Source: Eonycteris spelaea (taxonomy: Eukaryota > Chordata > Mammalia > Chiroptera > Pteropodidae). Taken from it: 64,000 bases of DNA. The DNA lies in contig PUFA01000286.1 of assembly GCA_003508835.1 (NCBI GenBank), forward strand, positions 620,001 to 684,000, read 5' to 3'. The notes under the pieces were generated by a model that saw nothing but the letters and a program-made list of their open reading frames with translations, was not told the origin of the DNA and did no database searches. Made by a program: the position numbers and the translations under genes. Below, piece by piece: positions 46,788 to 57,974 of the stretch; within the stretch, counting starts at the first letter, position 1; each line of letters begins with the position of its first letter.

Positions 46788-47295
46788 TGTGATAGGGAGA
46801 AAAATGGTCCCCCAAAGATGTCCACATTCTAATCCCCCAAACCTACAGTTATGTCATTATCAGCAAGGAGGAATTTAAGTTGCAAATAGAATTAAGGATG
46901 CTAATCACTTGATCTTGTGATGAGGAGATTTTCCTGAATGATCCACATGGGCCATTGCAACCACAATGGTCTTTATAAGGGAAAGAAGGAGGCAGGAGAG
47001 TTAGAATAATTCAGTGTGAGTGATTTGACCAGCCACCCAATGCTGGCTTTAAAGATTAAAAAAAAAAAAAAAAAGGCCATGAGCCAAAGAATGCAGGCAA
47101 CCTCTAGAAGCTGGAACAGATAAAGAGTTGGATTCTTTCTTAGAGCCTTCAGAAAAAAGTGCAGCCCTTGCTGACACCTTGATTTTAGTCCAGTGAGGGC
47201 CATTGCAGACTTCTGACCTCCAGAAGTCTGCAATTTGTATTGTTTCAAGCTACTAAATTTGTAGTAATATAAAGCGGCAATAGGAAACTATTATA
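46788..47295 (+). mobile_element. MLT1 LTR (ERVL-MaLR)
   Basis: GGTCCCCCAAAGATGTCCAC, GGATGCTAATCACTTGATCT, CTTCTGACCTCCAGAAGTCT and a GGAAACTATTA end. It holds an internal A16 run near 47,060. Confidence 0.8.
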
Positions 47296-47360
47296 GCCAT
47301 TTAATAGGGACATATTACTATTATAGTGTAATGGCTGAAAAATGACTGCTAAAAATTTAT

Positions 47361-47706
47361 TACTTGCAGGAAAATTACTGCTTGGCTATATCCATGGGAA
47401 CATAGGCTGTTACCCATAGGAACACAACATTCTAAACAAACTTTCTGCTTCTGTAACCCCACTTAACACACCTGACCTATGAGTTGACAGGTAATGAATA
47501 GAAGAAGGATAGACCTTTGTGTTTAGACAGAATAAAGAATGGGATTTTAGGCTTAAAAACTCTGTACCTCTACATTTTGGGGCTGCTTAATTTGGGGTCT
47601 GCGTATCCCTGGCAGACCAGACCCAGCTGACTGAATAAAGACTGTTTCCTATAACTTACTGAGTTCTGGTGGTCTGTGTGTCTTTCGGGGGCTGGCAGCT
47701 TCAACA
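47361..47706 (+). mobile_element. ERV1-like solo LTR, copy B
   Basis: Same family as copy A: it shares ATGGGAACATAGGCTGT, TTTGTGTTTAGACAGAAT and CTGAATAAAGA. Same orientation and length. Ends are less clear and no flanking duplication was seen. Confidence 0.8.
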
Positions 47707-48894
47707 ATAGCAGTGGGAAACTAGCACAGAACCCTGTTGAAATGCAGTTCCTGGAGCTGCAATGTACTACCCCTGCCAGTTGGTTTCCTAGACTCCCTTG
47801 GAAATATCTCATTGTTTTTCTCTCTTTAATCATTAAAGTACTTTTAACATAATACAGACTCTTAAAAATATCTTTTGAATAAATGAGATTTGACAAAATA
47901 TAGAGTCTTTGAGACATGATTAGTGTATTTTTATAGTCTGAAAACATTGAAAATTAACCATCTCTCTCTCATTGTTAATTAATGCCTTTACTATCATGAA
48001 ATTGGTAGTTAAATTACATGGACTTAAAGTAACAGAATTTGTGACAATAATACCTGGCTCTCTTTTTTACTTACAGGGAAAATGTGGATTCAATTTAAAA
48101 GTCAGTGTTCAGTCTTAGCATATAGTATTTGCTTCTGTCATAAAAGAGGGAGCTTCATTTAAATTCTGAAGGGATTAGAATCTCTTTAGGCTGGCTATTG
48201 AAAGAGCTTGTGACATTCTTGTAAACATAGCTGACACCCATATTATGTACAACACTGATCACTAGGCCTATTTGAAGACGGAAAGACAAGTAGAGCATTT
48301 CAATGAATCATCACAACATTTGGTCAGCTTGGAAAGACTCCTAAGAGTCCTGTTATCATTCTCCAGTGTTGGAGCTGCTGTCAGGGAGTCAAATCAAGTG
48401 TAAATTAAAAAGTACCTTGAAAAATGACATCATTTGAAAGTTGCTGACTAAAGAACCCTCCAGGGAAGAGACATGCTTCTGGAATCGAGCTATGTGCAGA
48501 GCTGATACACTGACCCAGTCACATTCACTGGGCCCCTGTGGGCCAGGGGACCTTTTCTTTAATGTTCATTGTTCCTAACTAATGCTATATTCCTTTGGCT
48601 TTATTTCAGTCCATAGAAATATGTACAACACAAAGGGCAAAAAGAAAGCTGGGCTGGTTTGTTTTGCTGTTGCTCCTCTAAGTTGAGTTTGGCTGCAATA
48701 TAAGAGGGAAGAGTCAGGGGAGGAGCCTAGAGCTGAGTCTAAAGCTGCATTAAGGAGTTGGAGCCTGATCCCGAGGGCAGAGGAAGCCACTGACAGGTTC
48801 TAAACTGTGGGGCAAGATCAGGTTTGAAGCCTACTGATGTTTACATTTTTTTTTTTGATGATCTAATATTTCTTAAGTAGGAATCTTATCTTAA

Positions 48895-49035
48895 ACTGAT
48901 AAGATGCAGATTCTGATCTATTGGTTCTCAGGTAGGGCCCTGGGTGCAGCAGTAAGCTCCCAGGTGATGCCAAGGCTGCTAAGCCATGGACTGAACTTTG
49001 AGTGGCAGAGCTAAACAGAATCACTTCTGAGCATC
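48895..49035. mobile_element. Probable hAT-Charlie fragment
   Basis: AGATGCAGATTCTGATCTAT, GGTTCTCAGGTAGGGCCCTG and GTAAGCTCCCAGGTGATGCC resemble a MER5-type element. Partial. Confidence 0.45.
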
Positions 49036-49529
49036 CACCACTGATTTCTTTCGGAGCCTGCAAGAAGGTGAGGGAGCAGCTGGAAGGCATGAACAGAGCT
49101 CTTTTTACCCTCAAATAGCTGCGTTTTCCTAGGGTGACCTAATTGCCTCAGTACAGAACATTGTGTCAGTGTCCTTATTCATTCTGAGTGCTTCTTTTGT
49201 TTTGGACCATAACTCAGACTCTGCAATTTCAGCTCAGAACTCTGTGCTGTCATCTCTCCATGTGCTTAGTTACCAAATAGGCTTTGAAATTCTCTTTTCC
49301 AGCTATCTTTTATGAGATTGACTTCCTCAACTTTCTTGAGGTTGACATCAAGCCAAGAACATCAGAGTCTTCAAAAATGACCACTATGCCTTGGTTTGGA
49401 TAACTTGGGGATATGAAGGAAGGTTGTAGATAAACAAATTAGGTTTCTTTACATTTATATTGCTCACAGAAACACAAGATTCTTTTGGTTTTTGTTTTAT
49501 CAGTATAGCATATATATACACACCATTCT

Positions 49530-50075
49530 ATAGTATAAAGGAGATGATAAATGTAAAGTACTTAGCACATCATGCTAAGCTAAATAAGCCAGACAGAAAA
49601 AAGGTGAAAATCACATGATATCACTTACATGTAGGATATAAACCTAAAGCAACGAATGAATAGGACAAACAGAGACTCATGGAGATGGATAATAGACTAG
49701 TGGTTACCAGAGTGGAGGGGGAAGAGGGGAGAGAGGAGGTAGACAGGGTAAAAGGGGTCAAATATGTGGTGACAGAAAGAAACCTAACTATGGGAGGCTA
49801 ACACAATGTAAATATATATATGCCTTACTATTAAAAGTACAATGGAAACTTACTGGATTTCATTAACCAATGTCAGTCACCATTAAAAAATGGATTAATT
49901 AATTAATTTTTTAAAAAGTACCTAGCACATTTTCTAGCTGACAGGAAGCATCCAGCATATGAGAGCTATTATTATCAAAATACATGCTTTATAGAGAGGT
50001 TGTGAGAGTTAAGTAACGTGTGAAAAGGACTTAGAATAGTGCCTTATATATGGTAGATACTGAGTACTCCATAGC
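49530..50075 (+). mobile_element. MIR SINE split by an L1
   Basis: MIR text GAGATGATAAATGTAAAGTA and TTAGCACAT breaks at 49,570. MIR-like sequence (TTGTGAGAGTTAAGTAACGT, GTGCCTTATATATGGTAGAT) follows the L1. Confidence 0.55.
49571..49914 (+). mobile_element. 5'-truncated L1 inserted in a MIR
   Basis: CATGCTAAGCTAAATAAGCC to the A/T tail near 49,912. A 16-bp target-site duplication, AAAGTACYTAGCACAT, lies at 49,555-49,570 and 49,915-49,930. The 3' UTR resembles the L1 at 29.5 kb. Confidence 0.9.
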
Positions 50076-50217
50076 TATCATGTGGTGGTTGCGATGATGA
50101 TGATGAGAAGGGAGAGGATGTGATGATGATGAGCTTTTGTTGCCTCTTCTGTCAATAGAATTACCTTCCTATGGTTAGTCTTTGTAGGAGACTAAGGAGA
50201 TAAAGCAATTTACTTAA

Positions 50218-50368
50218 ATTCATTTCAATGACCAACAATAATTAAAATATAATCAAAATCTTTTGTATGTCTTGAGGATCATCAAAGGTAGAGATTTCAC
50301 TTCACTGCATTCCTTTTCCCCTCACCTCCAATTTGTTCACACCCATAATCTACCCAAGTATTCCCTTC
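50218..50368 (+). repeat. Unclassified repeat, copy 1
   Basis: CATTTCAATGACCAACAATA to CCCAAGTATTCCC aligns in the same order with copy 2 at 51,515-51,682. Family unknown. Confidence 0.6.
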
Positions 50369-51035
50369 TCTCCAAGTGCCATTTCTTGCATTGAGTTACT
50401 TAACTCACCGTAGCTCCCACAGCACCAAATACCAAACCTATCACACAGTGAGGGCTGAGCAAACATTTGCAAAATTGAATGGAGTTGTATCAAAAAACAG
50501 AGTTCTTACTATGAAATTTTTAAAACAAATGGCTTTTTCTTCTAAAAACATTAATCTCAGTCACTTCTTTAAGGAGCACCTGGAACGGGACGTGGGTATC
50601 ATCTCGCTAAAATTACACACCATTCCTTTCCCTATACCCTATTAAATTAATTCAGTAGAACAGTGACCAGGGAGTAACCTCAATCAAAGTTAGGGGACAG
50701 TGTGCTTCTCTCCAGCTCTAGGATGCTTCTAACTCACCTGAGGATATAATTCTTCCTGAAAAGTCTATGGCCTAATTTATCAGGGGTATACAGCTAACCA
50801 CAATTAATTTTTTTAGTTTATTACCAAGAGGAATTGAATCACATTGTGCAAATTTAATGCTCCTCTTCACCTCTATCAACTAGATATGCATGTTCATTCA
50901 CTAAAGCTATTCCAATGAAAGAAGTCTCCTGGCATTGCTTCTTTGGATCACATTACAGCAGCAGAATCCTCAGAGGCATCTGTCTTGAGCCTCAGTCTCT
51001 AAGACAACTATCGTAGGCTGTTGGATAACATGAGA

Positions 51036-51121
51036 GAAAGAGAGAGAGAGAGGGGCGGGGAGGAAGGAAGGAAGGAAGGAAGGAAGGAAGGAAGGAAGGA
51101 AGGAAGGAAGGAAGGAAGGAA
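51036..51121. repeat. (AG)n / (GGAA)n microsatellite
   Basis: An AGAG tract, a short GGGGCGGGG and then about fourteen GGAA units. Confidence 0.95.
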
Positions 51122-51514
51122 GAGAGGGAAAAAAAGAAGCAAAAAGCTTATTCTGGAGTCCAGGAGAGGTTTGCAATCCCTTTATAAATGGCAGTAGTAT
51201 TTTCTGAAATGAAGATCAGGATATAGTCTGATAAATGATGTTTTCTGATTTGTAATTATACAATTCAAAAAGTTATAACAATTATGCTAAATTTGTTTAA
51301 ATATTTATTAATTTGCTTTTATTGGAAATAAAACAATCAAATTAAATCACATTTCTCTGGAGAATCCATGAAATAAGGCCACCTTGCCTATGTGGTTTGG
51401 GTGAAGTGTCATGGGCATAATTCTAAAAGCACAATTTCCCTAAATCAGCTGATATCCTTGTGACTAGTTTTTTCTTTCTTATCACATTTAAGTGGCTTCA
51501 AGTTTACTAAGACA

Positions 51515-51682
51515 CATTTCAACAACCAACAATAATTTCAATGCAACTGAAACCATTTCTTTGCATTTCTTGAAGATCATTGAAAGTATCCCTCTCATAA
51601 TTTTCCACTCCTCCTCATGGCATTCCTTTCCCCAACCCCTCCAATTCTTACACCCAGAATCTATGCCCAAGTATCCCTTTTC
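51515..51682 (+). repeat. Unclassified repeat, copy 2
   Basis: CATTTCAACAACCAACAATA to CCCAAGTATCCC. Diverged direct copy of 50,218-50,368, 1.3 kb away. Confidence 0.6.
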
Positions 51683-52014
51683 ACTCTGAATACATAGCCC
51701 AAACAATTTTTGGCTTCCCTTTTTTATTATGTAGATCAACAAGAAAGATTCTTTATGTGTTAGAACTAACAAAGTGGGAGAAACTAAACAGGCAAATACA
51801 CAATTTGTTTCATTTGGGTACACCCAGTGGGGAAAGACTAGAATACTTAAATGTTGGTAATTTTTTGGTTCATGAAATATTATTTTATGCAATACAACTT
51901 TTCTTAAAATTTTATGCATGGCTTTATAGTTAATTACTATATTAAACTTTATTAAACTTAGGTCTCTTTTCCTTCTAATCTCAAAAGGACAGTATAACTC
52001 ACTAGTTAATGTTA

Positions 52015-52335
52015 AAGGCTTTCATTGGCTAATAGGTCAATGGAACAAAAGAGAGAGTCCAAGCACAGACTTGTAGATATATAGCCACTTGATTGGAAAC
52101 AAAAGTGCCACCGCAGTTCAGTAGAAGAAAGTATAGTCCTTTCTGATAAATGGTGCTTGCACAATTTGATACCATGTGGAATAAAATTTAACATTGACCT
52201 TTACCTCACATAATACATAAAAATTAATTTGAGATGGATCATAGACCTTAAGGTGAAAGGTAGAACAATAAGGTTTCTTTAAAAACATATAAGAGAATGC
52301 CTTCATATATTTAGAGGTCAACAAATATTACTAAC
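52015..52335 (+). mobile_element. L1 ORF2 fragment
   Basis: GGTCAATGGAACAAAAGAGA, CTGATAAATGGTGCTTGCAC and TTTGAGATGGATCATAGACC match the L1 ORF2 C-terminal region. It is degenerate and has no 3' end. Confidence 0.8.
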
Positions 52336-52338
52336 TAT

Positions 52339-52362
52339 ATGTGTGTGTGTGTGTGTGTATGC
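52339..52362. repeat. (TG)n microsatellite
   Basis: About ten TG units at the end of the L1 fragment. Confidence 0.9.
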
Positions 52363-52642
52363 ATAAAGCACTACTATAAAAGATAGAATTGATATTTGAA
52401 ATAACATATTCAACAATACCTACAATTTAGCTGAGTCTTTTATATTGGCTACATTTTGTATTTATTAGAGATTCACAGTGTATTGTGAATGACTACTCAT
52501 TTGGATCCAATGCTCACACACAAAGCCTTAAATTTCACATTGATTCGTGGTTGTATTACACTTGTAAAATAACAGACACTTTCCTAACTAGTGATTTATG
52601 AAAAAAAAGAAAAGTCAGTTGTGCTTTTAGATATTTTCAGTA

Positions 52643-53483
52643 TTTCCCCTTAGCGGCTTTGCTGTAGACATCTTTTCCACAAACATTTTGCCACAAACCT
52701 TTCCACCATGTAACTAATTGACCGTAAGGCAATTTTATTGCAAAAAATAATAATAAATAAAAAAGAAGAAGAAAAAAAGGAAAGATAAAATCATGAAAAA
52801 TAAAATATATTAAAAAGAACATAAAATTAAAAAGTCATCATTGTTAAAAGCAAAATTTGAATACATTTAAAATGTTTGAGTTGTAGATTCATGACAATAC
52901 TACACAAATAATCAATTTTATTTTGTGGATTATACTAAGCAGTTGTCTTCATTCCATGGAATTTATGGGTTCAATTCTGCACCCTCAAAGAGGACCCTTG
53001 GCCTCTCTTTCCTCTCAAGGTAGTGTGTTACAAAATAAAAATCAACTCTTGGGGCAAATCATTATCATCTGCAAGAATCGCTAACTGTTTTAAGACCGCC
53101 ACTACCACCACATCTATGCATCACTGTACAGATTGTATGAGAGCTAGCGAAAATTTATATATAATATAAAAATGGAGAAATGAAACCACACTGACAACTA
53201 GTTTAAATGTATTAAGTCAGCCAAAGGGTGTTGATTCATCAATGGGGAAATGAAACCAAACCCCCAAAATAAAATAAATAACCTAAAAATATTGTCAACC
53301 AAATATTTGATCTTTTTTTTTTTTACAGCGGTTGATTAATTTATCAATAAATAAATAAAACTAAATAAACAAAAACCAAATTTTCAACCAGTTATTTGAT
53401 CCTTTTTAATGGCAAGATTGCCTTATGGCCAATTAGGTACACAGTGAAAATATTTCCAGCAAAGATGCCGCAGGGAAAGACAT
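52643..53483. mobile_element. Candidate non-autonomous DNA transposon with inverted repeats
   Basis: CTAATTGACCGTAAGGCAAT at 52,714-52,733 and its near reverse complement at 53,417-53,436 (18 of 20 match), plus an outer pair (TTTCCCCTTAGCGGCTTTGC against TTTCCCTGCGGCATCTTTGC), form inverted arms about 0.7 kb apart. The left arm has about 27 extra bases. The interior is AT-rich with no protein. No target-site duplication could be fixed. Confidence 0.5.
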
Positions 53484-53859
53484 ATATACCAATACCAGAT
53501 AGACAAATTTTAGCAAGTCACTTTTTCATTTATGGCAATTAGTGAAAGTCTGGGATAACGAAGATTCCGTGTCTTCAGCTTGTATCTCAGTCTGTTAAGA
53601 AGGCCTATTTTTCCTGAGTTTGTGTAAACATGATGTACACTGGCGTTTGGGATCCTGGGAAGCTTAGATGCTGGGAGCCAAGAAGAAGAGCGATCGAACA
53701 TGAAGGATCTGAGAGCTGATCCGTAAGAAGTATAAATGTAGGGCAAAATGTAGAATGCAGTTTTGCTGAACAGAGCTATGATCGTACGTGGATAGTTGAC
53801 AATCCCTATACCAGACCCTGTGCTCAGATCTGGATGTCTAATTCTATGTGTCAGATGTT

Positions 53860-53995
53860 ATTAGTATTTGGCCCTCTTACAAAGAAGGGAACAAAGTCTC
53901 AGAGAGAAGTATCCTGCCCAAGGCAATGTAACTGGTAAGTGGCAAAGAAAGAATAAGAAGAACCTCCAGATGTCTGGCTCTGAGCCCAGCATTAA
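53860..53995 (-). mobile_element. MIR SINE fragment
   Basis: AGTCTCAGAGAGAAGTATCC, TGCCCAAGGCAATGTAACTG and TAAGTGGCAAAGAAAGAATA. Confidence 0.7.
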
Positions 53996-55019
53996 ACCTT
54001 AGCTCTACTGCATTTCAGAAAACTAAACCGAGGGAAGGCTGCTGGCTGAGATAGAGAGGACTGGTTATAAACCAGTCTTGTTTCAGTTGAATTCACTGTT
54101 AACTTTGAAATGGAGGACACGAAAAATGGAAGAAGATGATGAGAATCTATGGAAGAAATCAAAATGGATAAGACAGTATAAAGAAGAGAGGTCAGTAAAT
54201 CAAATGTGTTACACAAACTATAGCTTTTAAAAAGCTTTTAGTAGGAAAAATATGTACTGTGTCAATGGCCCAAAGCAATAGACTATAAATGATGTGTTTA
54301 TTTGACCTTGGACAAGATATTTAAGGTCTCTATGAAGCCTTGGCTTTCTTTTCTGAGTATCTACTTCAATTGGGTGATTATGAAAATTAAAATAGATAAT
54401 ATGGATATTTAGTGCTGTTCCTGTTCTTGCTTTAAACAACTAATTTTCTTTTAAAAATATCAACATCATAAGAAAGAAAGTCTTCCTATTTGCTGTATAG
54501 TTACCATGATGTACCCATGAAGTCATTATTTCAGCACTCTTCATTTTGTGTGTGTGTGTGTATCCAGAAAGAGCTGGAGTAGAGCTTAGGGCCATCAGGT
54601 CTATGCAATTTCTTGCCAAAGCCCACACTGTCTGTGAGTGTTAGTCAGAGGCTTGGCCAGAACTGAGATCTCTAAACTTTCTGGGAAGAATTGCCCACCC
54701 CAGCACTTGGCCTTTCATCAGTTAAAAAGACATTTAATGGAGTTGTTAACAAGCGAGCATCATCAGATTATTCTTGGCATCAGTGGCAATATGGGCATTG
54801 GTGACAATAATGATACCATTAACCCACTAAAGGAAAAAGACTTCAAGTTACTTCTCCTATAGTTATCAGTGGCTTTTATTTTAGAGACAGTTCTACAGAT
54901 TTGGGGTAGCATGTGGCCAAAACCCCGAAGTAAATAGTTCGCAAAATAATGAATTTATTTTCCTGGTTTTATCAATGTCTACTTTGCTAGTATTTAGAAA
55001 ATAGATGAGATACTTGGGA

Positions 55020-55364
55020 ATTACAATATTTAAAAAATACTTAAAATGTGGATTTTTTGTTTTGCTTTCAAATAAAATATATTATAAAATAGTTGGAATA
55101 AAAAATATTCTAAATTTCTAAATTGTGCATATCTTATAACTTAAAGACAACCACTCTTAATATTTTGGTATATTTCTTTTGTCTCTTTGAATATATGTGT
55201 TAATATTATATTTATGTATATGTTTACAAACATATTACAATATAGGAAATCATCTTTTATATACAATATTATTTGGCTTAAAAAAATAATATAACATGAG
55301 CATTACTACAACTTATGAAATATTATTCAAAAAACTTCACTGTGTAATAGTCCATTATATTAGA
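55020..55364 (-). mobile_element. Old L1 3' region
   Basis: AT-rich antisense L1M-like text (ACATGAGCATTACTACAACT) interrupted at 55,365 by a hAT element and possibly resuming at 55,590-55,640. Confidence 0.45.
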
Positions 55365-55589
55365 GGTCCCCCACCTTTTTTGGCACCAGAGACTGGTACT
55401 ACTATGAAAATCTAGTGCCTGATGATCTGAGGTGGAGCTGAGGTGGTGATGCTAGCTAGTGCTGGGGAGTGGTTGCAAATACAGATAAAGCTTCACTTGC
55501 TTGCCCATAACTCACCTCCTGTTGCGTTGCCTGGTTCCTAAAAGGCCACAGATCCATACTGGTCCTCAGCCTAGGACTGGGGAGTCCTG
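55365..55589 (+). mobile_element. MER1-type hAT-Charlie element
   Basis: GAGGTCCCCCACCTTTTTTG start, GCCTGATGATCTGAGGTGGA inside, GGTTCCTAAAAGGCCACAGA and GACTGGGGAGTCCTG end. The centre is deleted relative to full MER1. Confidence 0.75.
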
Positions 55590-57233
55590 CATATATGATT
55601 GATCCACAATTTATTTAATTTATTTAACCAACACTCACTGCTTCAGATTAAAAAATTTCATTTTGCCAACAGGGCTCCATCTTATAGAAAGAAAAGATGT
55701 ATCTTTGGTAGTGCCTAATATATATTATTTTCTGGGGATACAATTCACTCTTTTCATGCAAAGGGTGGGTCAAGTCTGTTATATAGTTAGAAATCAAAAG
55801 ATAGTTCAGTGGTTTAAATACCTGCAGTGGCAGATATACAAGAAATGACAGCAAAAAGAACTTTAACTGAGTCTCTGTTTCTCTTATGATTTTCTAAACT
55901 TTGTCTTGAAGGGGTCACATAGTGACTGATGTGTTTGCCAAAGGAGATAAAATACTTGGTAAGTTTTACCCTTGATTCTTATATTTACTTTTTCACTCAC
56001 ATATTCCCAGAGGATCCTAAAGAAGTAAAAGCCCAGTTGGTGACTGAATTATTTTTTCATTTCATAAATTAATCTCCTACCATGTGTTGCTATTCTCCTT
56101 GGCCATGCTGAGTTCTTATACAAATGAATTCTAATTTGAGAGGAGATCTGTATTTATAGTTAAATAAAAGGGATAGTCAAACTAATTTAAATGTAAACTT
56201 TTCTCATAAATCTTAAAATACCTATCTCTGTTTTTTTATTTTTAAAGACGAGGTATCAATTGATTTTTTTCTATTAAAATGTTTTTTCTGGCATTGCCCA
56301 GGTTTGCCTTGAGCCAGCACAATCACTGGCCTATGCCACTCCTCTCACACTTGGCCACCTCATCTGTGACCCCCAACCGGCCCTCCTAGGGATGGATTTA
56401 TGAAGGACTTTCTGTTCACTGCTAGTCTCAGGATCCATGGAATAGCTGAGGATAAGAATAATTGACTATAAAACACTAATAACTACAAGCATCTCAGTAT
56501 TTACCAAAGCACTTAAAAGAAACATGTACCAAACTACACTACATTCTGTTGTTGGTGAGGATATATATGGACTAGACTTTAAGGAGATCAAATGGAAATA
56601 AAGTAGAACTTTGGAAGGAGTGAGAAGGATGAAGGAGAGGCAAGGAAGGATATCTAATCACTTAACTTTGTGTTAGGTGTTTTTTTTTTTTTTTTTAAAT
56701 AAGATGGCAGCCCAAAGAGAAAGCCCAACTTGGAGTATGTTCCTGGGTTGCACAGAAAAATCAGCTCCAAAACTGAACTCTGCACTGACTCTTTGAAGGG
56801 TATTTTCTCACTAAATTTTTGCTACGTGTGGCTTCCAGAAGCCATAGGACCCTGTCTCTCTGTAGTTGCCTCAGACAACTTTCAGTTCATTTTTGCAGTT
56901 AAGCAATCTCCTTAGCATGGAGCCACCCAATGAAGGGCAACTCCAGGAAGGAGAGAGGTCCTCAACACAATGTGTGGCCTCAGCACCAAGAGGCCATTTA
57001 TTAACCACATGCTTTATTTCCTCTTTTTTTCCTATATTGGATATCTCTCAGATAGTTATGTGAAAGTTAATCTTATAACTTTCCTCTTCCTCTATCTTAT
57101 TGGTAAGAGAACGTTTGGCTGTGCCAGAGCTAGACACACAGAGGCAACTGAGTGTAGGGTATAATATACTTGAGGATTCTGGGCTTCAGGTACTTCTAAG
57201 AATAAGAGTTTTTGCTAAGATTCCTCATCCAAA

Positions 57234-57235
<2 letters not shown>

Positions 57236-57276
<41 letters not shown>

Positions 57277-57290
57277 ACACACACACAACC
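57236..57290. repeat. (CA)n microsatellite
   Basis: About 25 CA units with one CACC interruption. Confidence 0.95.
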
Positions 57291-57974
57291 GCTCACCCTC
57301 TTCAGACTCAGCTACAGCATGGTAAGAAACAACCCTGGACAACCCTTTTAAACTACACGCTGCAGGCCAAACGACCATAGTGCAGAGTATGAATGAACTC
57401 AGAACAGCTGGTGTATTTTATGCAATTTCTCAGAACCACAATGGAAGCTTCTGACTTGATTGCCAAAATGAAATTCTTTTTCTTTTATTCTTTGTCTCAC
57501 AATGATCATGGCCAGCATATAAACCAGTTCTGGGTGACACCACTGATTCAGAAAGCTAACTTTGGGATGACAAGAGCAATGACTTTCATTATCATTTCAA
57601 CCCAGATAATATACCCGGCCCTATTAAAAAAACTGTCTGACATAAATGCAATTGCACAAATAGGCTTACTAAAAGATTAAGTTTGAATCAAAAGACTCAT
57701 TCGTATAACTACTTTAAAAAATGGCTACATTCTAGAATTAGACAATTCAGTGTTCTTTTTTTTTTAAGTTTATTGGGGTAACATTGGTTATACAATTAAT
57801 ATAATTTTCAGGTGTAGCATTATATTTGACATCTGTAATTCTATTTTGCGTTCACCACCCAAAGCCCAATTTCTCCTTTACCCACTTCACCCTCCCCTCT
57901 TCCCCTCCCCCTTACCCTATGGTAACAACTGTCTATACTCATGTCCATGAGTCTCTGTTTGTTTGTCCTGTTCA

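Larger units (their letters stand above)
42441..57756. other. Intergenic region upstream of RUBCNL
   Basis: No coding exon is recognised. Repeats are listed separately. The stretches 43.14-44.22, 44.51-46.78, 47.71-48.89, 50.37-51.06, 54.0-55.0 and 55.66-57.2 kb look unique and AT-rich; open frames there are short and without recognisable similarity. In human the upstream neighbour is LRCH1 as I recall, but none of its exons is seen. Confidence 0.6.

Noticed and set aside
40445..47706. A single provirus bounded by the two similar LTRs
   Set aside because: The spacing fits, but the DNA between is a CpG island, MIR, L1 and MLT1 with no gag, pol or env, and copy A has its own 4-bp duplication. 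They are separate solo LTRs.
51488..51919. 143-residue open frame on the minus strand
   Set aside because: Overlaps the unclassified repeat copy, and no similarity is recognised.
57236..57290. CRISPR-like or satellite array
   Set aside because: A simple (CA)n dinucleotide repeat with no spacers. The same reasoning applies to the (GGAA)n and (TA)n tracts.
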